A stretch of DNA of 64,000 nucleotides, from NCBI GenBank assembly GCA_035546775.1, contig DASZWD010000061.1:16863-80862 (forward strand), given 5' to 3'. How positions within the stretch are numbered: the first letter of the stretch is position 1; each line of letters starts with the position of its first letter. Origin of the DNA: Acidimicrobiales bacterium (lineage in GTDB: Bacteria; Actinomycetota; Acidimicrobiia; Acidimicrobiales; JACCXE01). The notes below the pieces were generated by a model. That model was not told the DNA's origin. It made no database searches and saw only the letters and a list, made by a program, of their open reading frames with translations. Position numbers and translations under genes: made by a program. Shown piece after piece: positions 9,204-16,100 of this stretch.

Positions 9204-9724
9204 CTGAGGCACCGTTGCTCGGGCGCGAGGACGCCGTCCCGCGGCGGCGCTGGCGTTGGCTGCTGCCCCTGTGCGTAGTGGTGGCGCTGATGGCGCTGGT
9301 GCTCAGCCTCGTGGTCCGCGGTGGCAACGGCCACAGCGCCAAAGGCGTCCTCAGCTCGTATCTCACGGCGGTGCAGGACGGCGACACCGCGACGGCCTAC
9401 GGCATGTTGTGCGCCGGCTCGTCGACGCCGAGCAAGGCCGACTTCGCGAGGCAGGTCGCCGAGGAGCGACAGAACTTCGGCGGCGTGAAGCGCCACCGCA
9501 TGGGCACGACGAAGACCCTCGCCGGCGGAGACGAACTCGTGAGCTACACGATCCAGTACCACAACACCTACCGGTGGTACGAAGCACGCATGACGCACAA
9601 AACGGGTGCATGGTTGGTGTGCGGGTTCAAGGAGATCCCCCGGCCCGACATCCGGGTGCCGTTCGAGCCGCTGCCCACGCCCCCGGGCGCCGGTGACACC
9701 GGCGATACGACCACCACGTTGTAG
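9200..9724 (+). CDS. Membrane-anchored protein of unknown function
   Basis: I do not recognise this 174-residue protein. It has a short basic cytosolic N-terminus, one transmembrane helix (LLPLCVVVALMALVLSLVV, about residues 19-38) and an external domain. The pattern (GVLSSYLTAVQDGDTATAYGML, then a Cys, then WLVCGF near the end) resembles small NTF2/DUF4878-like lumen domains in which a short helix pair precedes a curved sheet; this is a guess. It ends in a Pro/Gly/Thr-rich tail. The GTG start overlaps the upstream GT2 stop. Confidence 0.7.
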   Translation: MTEAPLLGREDAVPRRRWRWLLPLCVVVALMALVLSLVVRGGNGHSAKGVLSSYLTAVQDGDTATAYGMLCAGSSTPSKADFARQVAEERQNFGGVKRHRMGTTKTLAGGDELVSYTIQYHNTYRWYEARMTHKTGAWLVCGFKEIPRPDIRVPFEPLPTPPGAGDTGDTTTTL

Positions 9725-9727
9725 CCT
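9722..9727 (+). promoter_or_regulatory. -10 box TAGCCT sharing the upstream stop codon
   Basis: TAGCCT starts with the TAG stop of the preceding gene (9722-9724) and ends 11 nt before the ATG at 9739. Confidence 0.5.
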
Positions 9728-9738
9728 CACACCCCGCT

Positions 9739-10449
9739 ATGGGTAAGGCGTCACAGGCAAAGAAGGTCAACCGCGCGGCAGCGACCGGCGGCGGGCGTAC
9801 CGCGGGCAAGAAGACCCCCGTCGGCTGGTACAGCGCGCTGTTCGTGGTCGTGGTCCTCGGGGTGCTCGGCGTCTTCATGGCATCGAAGAACCTCGACGAC
9901 ACCAAGGCGAGCGCGTCCACGGTGCCGCCCGTCGTCAACAAGGACCACTGGCATACCGCCTATGGCTTCAACCTGTGCGGTAAGTGGGCCGCGCCGCTCA
10001 AGGACGGCCCCCAGGGCGACCAGACCGGCATCCACACCCATGAAGACGGCCTGGTGCACATCCACCCGTTCGTCGCCTCGGTGGCCGGCAAGAACGCTAC
10101 TTTCGGCAAGTTGTTTGACGACACGGGTGTGACCGTCACCGCCACGTCGGTCAACCTCAAGCGCGCCGGTGAGAAGTTCAAGAACGGCGACAAGTGCGGC
10201 AAGAAGCCAGGCGAGCTCACGACGTACGTGTTCAAGAACCTGAAGGACACGAAGGGCACGAAGTTCTCGGGGAACCCGTCAGACATCCGCCTGAAGGACG
10301 GGATGCTGATCACGGTCAGCTTCAATCCCAAGGGCTTCAAGGTCACGCAGCCGCCGTCGGCCGCGACGCTGCCCAACCCGGCGGACCTGCAGCAGACGAC
10401 GAATCCGACGGACACCGTCCCGCAGGACACGTCGACTTCTGCTCCGTGA
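9739..10449 (+). CDS. Membrane-anchored histidine-motif protein, unknown function
   Basis: The 236-residue protein has a basic, Ala/Gly-rich N-terminus, one transmembrane helix (YSALFVVVVLGVLGVFMA, about residues 31-48) and an external domain. Its hallmark is HWHTAYGFNLCG followed about 20 residues later by TGIHTHEDGLVHIHPF. The dense His/Asp/Glu pattern suggests a metal site, and the family seems to recur in actinobacteria without an assigned role. Two Cys (in FNLCG and DKCGKK) could form a disulfide. The tail is Thr/Pro-rich. The next gene overlaps as GTGA. Confidence 0.75.
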   Translation: MGKASQAKKVNRAAATGGGRTAGKKTPVGWYSALFVVVVLGVLGVFMASKNLDDTKASASTVPPVVNKDHWHTAYGFNLCGKWAAPLKDGPQGDQTGIHTHEDGLVHIHPFVASVAGKNATFGKLFDDTGVTVTATSVNLKRAGEKFKNGDKCGKKPGELTTYVFKNLKDTKGTKFSGNPSDIRLKDGMLITVSFNPKGFKVTQPPSAATLPNPADLQQTTNPTDTVPQDTSTSAP

Positions 10450-11372
10450 AAGCGATCGTCCTCGTCGGAGGCGAGGGCACGCGGCTCAGGCCGCTGACGT
10501 ACACGACACCGAAGCAACTGCTGCCCGTCGCCGGCGTGCCGATGCTCGAGCGTGCCGTCGCCCACCTCGCCCGCCACGGCGTCGACGAAGTGATCCTGTC
10601 GATGGGCTACAAGGCCGACGCGTTCCTTGCCGCCTATCCCGACGGTCACTGCGCCGGCGTACCCGTGCGCTACGTCGTGGAGGCCGAGCCGCTGGACACG
10701 GGTGGCGCCATCGCCTACGCCGCCGACGAAACCGCGGTTGACGATCGCTTCCTCGTCGTCAACTCCGACGTGCTCACCGACATGGACTACAGCGCGCTGA
10801 TCATGACCCACGCGGCGACGGGCGCGCTCACGACGATCGGGCTCACCCCCGTCGAAGACCCGTCACGCTTCGGCGTGGTCGTGACCGACAGCGACGGGCG
10901 GGTTACGGCGTTCATCGAGAAGCCAGCACCGGGCACGGCGCCGACGAACCTCATCAACGCCGGCATCTACGTCATGGAGCCCGCGGCGCTCGAGGTCATC
11001 GAGCGCGGGCGTCGGGTCTCAGTCGAGCGTGAAGTGTTCCCGGCGATGGTCGAACGCGGCGTGCTGTACGCCGCCGCCGTCGAGGGCTACTGGATCGACA
11101 TCGGCAACCCGGCGGCCTACGTCCAGGCGAACCTCGACATCGCGGGCCGCTCCGTCATCGACGCCACGGCGAAGGTCGAACCCTCGGCGGTCGTCATCGA
11201 CTCCGTCGTGCAGGCCAACGCGTTCGTCGGCGCCAACGCCGTCGTCGACCGCTCCGTCATCGGGGTCGGTGCCACGGTGGGTGTGAGCGCATCAGTGCGC
11301 GAGTTCGCCGTCGTGGGTCCCGGCGCAACCGTGCCCGACTTCGCCGAGGTCGTCGGCGGGACAGTGGAGTAG
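10446..11372 (+). CDS. Sugar-1-phosphate nucleotidyltransferase (mannose-1-P guanylyltransferase-like)
   Basis: This 308-residue enzyme links an NTP to a sugar-1-phosphate. The N-terminal domain has VGGEGTRLRPLTYTTPKQLL, VVNSDVLTDMD and FIEKPAPG. It ends in hexapeptide-like repeats rich in V/A/G (SAVVIDSVVQANAFVGANAV and onward), forming a short left-handed beta-helix. This arrangement fits GDP-mannose pyrophosphorylase-like proteins of actinobacteria; a glucose-1-P enzyme is the alternative. A phosphomannomutase and PGI/PMI at 50-53 kb could feed it. The GTG start overlaps the preceding stop. Confidence 0.85.
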   Translation: MKAIVLVGGEGTRLRPLTYTTPKQLLPVAGVPMLERAVAHLARHGVDEVILSMGYKADAFLAAYPDGHCAGVPVRYVVEAEPLDTGGAIAYAADETAVDDRFLVVNSDVLTDMDYSALIMTHAATGALTTIGLTPVEDPSRFGVVVTDSDGRVTAFIEKPAPGTAPTNLINAGIYVMEPAALEVIERGRRVSVEREVFPAMVERGVLYAAAVEGYWIDIGNPAAYVQANLDIAGRSVIDATAKVEPSAVVIDSVVQANAFVGANAVVDRSVIGVGATVGVSASVREFAVVGPGATVPDFAEVVGGTVE

Positions 11373-11374
11373 CG

Positions 11375-12331
11375 ATGCGGTACTTGGTCACCGGCGGCGC
11401 CGGTTTCATCGGTTCGAACCTCGTCGACCGGTTGCTCGCCGAAGGTCACGAGGTCGACGTCATCGATGACCTCTCGGGCGGCAAACTCTCCAACCTCGCC
11501 GACGCCCGCGCCAACGCCGACGGCGCGCTCAAGATCCACACGCTCGACATCCGCTCGCGCGACACCGTCGCGCTCATCCAGCGCCGGGAGCCGGAGGCCA
11601 TCGTGCACCTGGCGGCGCAGCTCAGCGTGCGCGACTCGGTCGCCGATCCCGTCAACGACGCGTCGATCAACATCATCGGGCTGCTCAACGTGCTCGAGGG
11701 CGCCCGCGCCGCCCACGCCGCGAAGGTCATCTTCAGCTCGAGTGGCGGCACCATCTACGGGACCGTCCCCGAGGACGCGTTGCCGGTGCGCGAAAGCCAG
11801 CCGCAGCGGCCACTGTCGCCTTACGGCATCAGCAAGAAGGCGAGTACCGACTACCTCAACGCGTACCGCGAGCTGTACGAGCTCGATTTCACGTCGTTGG
11901 CCCTGTCGAATGTGTACGGCCCGCGGCAGAACCCGCACGGCGAGGCGGGCGTCGTCGCCATCTTCGCCGGGCTGTTGCTCGACGGGCGCCAGTGCACCAT
12001 CTTCGGCGACGGCGGCAAGACGCGCGACTACATCTACGTCGACGACGTCGTCGACGCCGTCGTACGGGCGACGCATCGCGGCGGCGGGCTGCTGTGCAAC
12101 ATCGGCACCGGCGTCGAAACGTCAGACCGGCAGGTGCACGACTCTGTCGCACGCGCCGTCGGTGTCGACGCCCAGCCCATCTTCGCCGCCGATCGTCCCG
12201 GTGACCTTCAGCGCAGCTGCCTCGATCCCGGACGCGCCGCCATGCAGCTGGGTTGGCAACCCTTCACCGCCTTCGACGACGGCGTGGCGCAAACCGTCGA
12301 ATGGTTCCGCGCGAATCGCGCCGCGAGCTAG
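11375..12331 (+). CDS. NAD-dependent sugar epimerase (UDP-glucose 4-epimerase-like)
   Basis: This 318-residue extended SDR probably interconverts UDP-glucose and UDP-galactose or a similar pair. It has [27 protein letters not shown], the HLAAQLSVRDSV motif, FSSSGGTIYG, YGISKKAST (Tyr and Lys) and NVYGPRQNP. It is one of the few genes here with a plausible ribosome site: GGAG is 6 nt before the ATG. Its TAG stop shares four bases (CTAG) with the convergent cofE stop. Confidence 0.85.
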   Translation: MRYLVTGGAGFIGSNLVDRLLAEGHEVDVIDDLSGGKLSNLADARANADGALKIHTLDIRSRDTVALIQRREPEAIVHLAAQLSVRDSVADPVNDASINIIGLLNVLEGARAAHAAKVIFSSSGGTIYGTVPEDALPVRESQPQRPLSPYGISKKASTDYLNAYRELYELDFTSLALSNVYGPRQNPHGEAGVVAIFAGLLLDGRQCTIFGDGGKTRDYIYVDDVVDAVVRATHRGGGLLCNIGTGVETSDRQVHDSVARAVGVDAQPIFAADRPGDLQRSCLDPGRAAMQLGWQPFTAFDDGVAQTVEWFRANRAAS

Positions 12332-13026
12332 CGGAAAAGGTCTTCGGCCGGGGGGCGGACGATCTCACTCGCCACCGACGACTCGCGCAACCAATCGGCG
12401 TCGATGCCGCGCACGACGGCGACCGGGATGCCCGACGCCTTGCCCATGACCAACTCGGCCGCCGACGCGATCTCGTCCGCGATGGCGACCTCGGTCACCT
12501 GCAGTTCGCGTCCCAACGCGTCGGTCGTCCCGCGCAGGTCGACCACCGCCGCGATCCCGGCGACGCCGATCGCCACGTCGGTGAGTCCGCGCCGCCACGG
12601 GCGACCGAACGTGTCGGAGACGATCACGCCGACGTCGATGCCGAGGTCGGCGCGCAGGCCGTCGCGAATGCGTCGCGCCGAGCGATCGGAGTCGACAGGT
12701 AGCAACGCGGCGTAGCCCGACGGCACGTTGGACAGGTCGATGCCGGCGTTGGCGCAGACGAAGCCGTGTTTGGTCTCGCTGATGATGAGGTCGCCGCGGC
12801 GGCGCACGATGCGCACCGACTCTTCCTCGACGAGGGCCTTGGCCGACAGCGGGTCTTCGGGGTTCACCGGTACGAGCCGGCCCTCCGCCTTCGACACGAT
12901 CTTCTGCGTGACGACCAGTACGTCGCCCGCCTGCAACGCGCCGGCCGCGGCGTCGGCGATGAGCGTGGCCAGACGATCGCCGTCGTGGACCTCGCCGATG
13001 CCCTCGAGGGGGAAGATCGTGATCAC
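12328..13026 (-). CDS. cofE: Coenzyme F420-0:L-glutamate ligase
   Basis: CofE adds glutamates to F420-0 using GTP. The protein is 232 residues and consists only of the ligase domain, without the C-terminal nitroreductase-like domain found in mycobacterial FbiB. Motifs include DVLVVTQKIVSKAEGRLV near residue 40, ETKHGFVCANAGID, and VIVSDTFGRPWRRGLTDVAI. The GTG start overlaps the cofD stop, so the two F420 genes are coupled. The stop overlaps the convergent epimerase stop. Confidence 0.94.
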   Translation of the reverse strand: MITIFPLEGIGEVHDGDRLATLIADAAAGALQAGDVLVVTQKIVSKAEGRLVPVNPEDPLSAKALVEEESVRIVRRRGDLIISETKHGFVCANAGIDLSNVPSGYAALLPVDSDRSARRIRDGLRADLGIDVGVIVSDTFGRPWRRGLTDVAIGVAGIAAVVDLRGTTDALGRELQVTEVAIADEIASAAELVMGKASGIPVAVVRGIDADWLRESSVASEIVRPPAEDLFR

Positions 13027-13964
13027 GCCGGTGATGATGCCGCGTCGAGGCAGACGCGAGCCAACGCCGCCGCGGCGTCCGCGTCGTGCATGATCGTGGG
13101 AGCGACAACGCAGCGCATGCCCGCGTCTTCGACCGCCGGTGCGAGGTCACGATCGGCTTCGTCGATCACGAGGGTCGCCGCGAGGTCGCGGTACAAGCGG
13201 GCGACGCCCACGACCGATGCGTCGTGGCCGAGTTCGCGCAGCATGCGATCCGCCGGGCCCTTGAGAGCGGTGCCGGCGACGATGGGCGACACCGCCACCG
13301 CGTCAGCGCGGCGCGCCTCGACCGCGGCGCGCACGCCGGGCACGGCAAGCACCGGCCCGATCGAGACGATCGGATTCGAGGGGCAGATGAGCACGACGTC
13401 AGCGTCGGCGAGCGCGGCGAGCACGCCGGGCGTGGGGTGGGCCTCCTCGGCGCCGGCGAAGCGCACGTCGGTCACCGTCACGTTGTGCTGCCGGCCGACG
13501 AAGTACTCCTGGAACCCGATCTCGCCTTCGCCGTCGACCGTCACCCGCGTCTCGAGGCGGTCCTCGGTGACCGGGATGACGCGCACGTCGATATCCCACG
13601 CCTGGGTGATCTCGGCCGTCACGTCCGCGAGGCTCGCACCGTCGCGCAGACGCTGCGTGCGGTACAGGTGCGTGGCGAGGTCCTTGTCGCCGAGGCGAAA
13701 CCACGTGAGGCCGCGGTAGCGGTCCAAGGCGGTCATCGCCTGCCACGACTCACCGGCGAGGCCCCAGCCCGTCTCCGGGTTGATGGCCTCGGCCAGCGTG
13801 TAGGTGATGGTGTCGAGGTCCGGGCTGATGTGCAGGCCGTGCAGCACGACGTCGTCGCCGGTGTTGACGACGGCGGTGACGTCCGTCGGGCGGACGGCGC
13901 GCATCACCCCCCGCAGCATCTTGGCCGCGCCGACGCCGCCGGCGAGGGCGCAGACCCGCGTCAC
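13023..13964 (-). CDS. cofD: 2-phospho-L-lactate (or phosphoenolpyruvyl) transferase of F420 synthesis
   Basis: CofD joins the lactyl- or enolpyruvyl-phospho-guanosine unit to the deazaflavin Fo. The 313-residue protein begins VCALAGGVGAAKMLRGV and has NTGDDVVLHGLHISPDLDTI, LAEAINPETGWGLAGE, and the later ICPSNPIVSIGPVLAVPGVR, all diagnostic. Its GTG start overlaps the stop of the SpoIID gene, placing F420 synthesis in the same transcript as surface-glycan genes. The LLM oxidoreductase at 56 kb is a likely user of the cofactor. Confidence 0.95.
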   Translation of the reverse strand: MTRVCALAGGVGAAKMLRGVMRAVRPTDVTAVVNTGDDVVLHGLHISPDLDTITYTLAEAINPETGWGLAGESWQAMTALDRYRGLTWFRLGDKDLATHLYRTQRLRDGASLADVTAEITQAWDIDVRVIPVTEDRLETRVTVDGEGEIGFQEYFVGRQHNVTVTDVRFAGAEEAHPTPGVLAALADADVVLICPSNPIVSIGPVLAVPGVRAAVEARRADAVAVSPIVAGTALKGPADRMLRELGHDASVVGVARLYRDLAATLVIDEADRDLAPAVEDAGMRCVVAPTIMHDADAAAALARVCLDAASSPA

Positions 13965-16096
13965 TGGAGCGCGATCACACGCAGCAGGGAGGGGCCGCCG
14001 GTTCCGGAGCCGGCGACGACGGCGCCGCCGGGCACGTGGGCCGCGGCAACGCGGGCGCCGTGGTCGCTCGAGGTGGCGAAGGCCATGAACTCGGTGACCA
14101 CGCCGCCCGCCTGGTCGAACACGCGCACGTGCGGACCGCCGGCCTCACCGGCGCCCGTGATGACCTCGGGCGCCGCGTCGCCCGTGACGTTGCCGCCGGC
14201 GACGTAGACGCCGCCGGTGAACGCCGGGTCATACGCCATCCACCCGACGGTCGACGCGCCGAGCAGGTCGAACAGGCGCACGTGGGGCCCGCCGCCGGGC
14301 CCGGGCCCGGTGACGATGTTGGCGCCCGCCGCCGCCACCCTGACGCCGCCGGTGAAGTGCGGGTCATAAGCCATGAACTCGCCCCGCAGGTTGCCGTCGC
14401 GATCGAACACGCGCACGTGCGGGCCGCCGCCGGCGCCGGCGCCGGTGATGATCTCGTCGCCCGGGTTCGTCGGGTCGACGTCGCCACAGCCCACGTAGAC
14501 GCCGCCGGTGAAGCCCGGGTCGTAGGCCATGAAGCCGCCGTTGTGGGGCGAGCCGTCGGCGTTCCACACGCGCACGTGCGGGCCGCCGCCCGCCCCGGGC
14601 GACGTGACGATCGAATCGAGAGCGTCGTCACCGAAATGGCACACCGCCACGCGCACGCCGCCGGTGAAGTGCGGGTCGTACGCCATGAACTCGACGCCGG
14701 TGGCGTCGCCGTCGGGCGTGAGTACGCGCACGTGCGGGCCGCCGCCCTTGTCGGCGCCGGTGACGATGCGGTTGGTGTCGCCGTTGGTGAGGTGCCCGGC
14801 GGCCACGAAGACCCCGCCGGTGAAGCCGCCGTAGGGACTCGAGCCGCCGATGCGCATCAGCGTGCTCGGGAGTCGGCCACCCGAGGGCGGGGTCGGCCCG
14901 GGAGCGGCATTGACGATCGACTGGAACGTCGGCCCGCTCACGTGCTTGGTGCCGCTGGAACCCACGATGCGCACGCCGCCGCTGCCGTCGCTGTTGGCCT
15001 TCGTCACGCGGCCCGAGACGCCGAGGGGGTTGAGGAAGTCGATCGACTGGAGGGTGCCCACCGCCGTGGCGGAGTTCGAGTTGACGAAGCTCTGCATGTC
15101 GGCGAGCGACCAGTCGCGCTTCCACGTGTGCAGACTGTTCTGGCCGTTGGCCGAGTCGTAGGGGTCGGGTACGCCGCGCAGGTAGGGCACGGTCGCCGAG
15201 AAGACGTTCTCGCTGTTCTCGGTGTAGCCGCCCGACGACGACGAATAGAACGTCTCGGCGACGCCGCCGTTGTAGGTGACCATCTCGTTGCCGGTGCCGT
15301 CGACGGCGGAGACCCAGTTCGAACCGCCGCTGTTGGTTTCCTTGTCGTAGCCGACGTAGTTCTGGTCGCGCACGTCGCCGTAGAGGAAGGTCGCGCCGTG
15401 CTCGAGCTTGTACTCGGCGTACGAGCGCGCCGCCAGCACCTGGGCCTTGAGCGCGTTGACCGGCCACGACGACGGCACCTCGCCGAGGCCGCGTAGGTAC
15501 TCGTTCATCCCCATGCTGGCGATGGTCGAGCGCAACTCGGTGGCCGAGGGCGCGTTCAGTTCGATCTGGCCGTACTTGTAGTCGTGGCCGGTGTCGTTCA
15601 CGTGAACGGGGGAGTTGTTGTACTCGACGTAGATGTTGTCGCCGCCGCCGCCGACTTGCGTGAGAACTTGGGTGCCGTTGACGGTCACGTCGAACTTGCC
15701 GTTGTTCACCGTCGCCACGATCGGCTGGTTCGCTTCGGCGGCGGCGACGATCTGACCCTTCAGCACGAGGTTGACGTGCGCGGTCGGCACGACGGTGAGG
15801 TCGGCGGGAGCGGTGGTGTCGTCGCCGATCTGGATGCGCACCTCGGGCTTGGGTGCGACGGACGTGACCGCGGTGCCGGTGAAGTAGTGCGTGAGGATGT
15901 CGGCGTAGCCGTAGCCCTGCTGGGCGTAACCGAGGGCGCCGTACTGGCTCATGCCGACGCCGTGGCCGAAGCCGCCTCCCTCGATGTGGAAGGTGGACGG
16001 CGTGGCGCTCGCAGGCGGAGCAACGGCGAAGACGACGCCCACGACCGACGCGATGACGGCGGCCGCGGCGAGCAGGCGGGGGAGTGGGCGGAGCAC
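13961..16096 (-). CDS. Secreted SpoIID/LytB-domain protein with C-terminal propeller-like repeats
   Basis: This 711-residue protein has a signal peptide (LAAAAVIASVVGVVFAVAPPASA). A SpoIID-type domain follows, with GGGFGHGVGMSQYGALGYA near residue 40, NEYLRGLGEVPSSWPVNALKA near 195, and YSSSSGGYTENSENVF near 285. SpoIID proteins are lytic transglycosylase-like or amidase-enhancing wall enzymes. From about residue 425 there are six repeats of 45-55 residues with core GGGPHVRVF...GEFMAYDPHFTGGVRVA, probably a beta-propeller of the FG-GAP/integrin type that could bind a polymer; the last repeat is degenerate. The GTG start lies 4 nt after the upstream stop. Confidence 0.88.
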   Translation of the reverse strand: MLRPLPRLLAAAAVIASVVGVVFAVAPPASATPSTFHIEGGGFGHGVGMSQYGALGYAQQGYGYADILTHYFTGTAVTSVAPKPEVRIQIGDDTTAPADLTVVPTAHVNLVLKGQIVAAAEANQPIVATVNNGKFDVTVNGTQVLTQVGGGGDNIYVEYNNSPVHVNDTGHDYKYGQIELNAPSATELRSTIASMGMNEYLRGLGEVPSSWPVNALKAQVLAARSYAEYKLEHGATFLYGDVRDQNYVGYDKETNSGGSNWVSAVDGTGNEMVTYNGGVAETFYSSSSGGYTENSENVFSATVPYLRGVPDPYDSANGQNSLHTWKRDWSLADMQSFVNSNSATAVGTLQSIDFLNPLGVSGRVTKANSDGSGGVRIVGSSGTKHVSGPTFQSIVNAAPGPTPPSGGRLPSTLMRIGGSSPYGGFTGGVFVAAGHLTNGDTNRIVTGADKGGGPHVRVLTPDGDATGVEFMAYDPHFTGGVRVAVCHFGDDALDSIVTSPGAGGGPHVRVWNADGSPHNGGFMAYDPGFTGGVYVGCGDVDPTNPGDEIITGAGAGGGPHVRVFDRDGNLRGEFMAYDPHFTGGVRVAAAGANIVTGPGPGGGPHVRLFDLLGASTVGWMAYDPAFTGGVYVAGGNVTGDAAPEVITGAGEAGGPHVRVFDQAGGVVTEFMAFATSSDHGARVAAAHVPGGAVVAGSGTGGPSLLRVIALQ

Positions 16097-16100
16097 GCTC

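Noticed and set aside
13990..14830. Periodic DNA that could pass for a tandem repeat or CRISPR
   Set aside because: The period follows the protein repeats GGGPHVRV..FTGGV at about 140 nt with varied spacing and no identical DNA repeats. It is coding.
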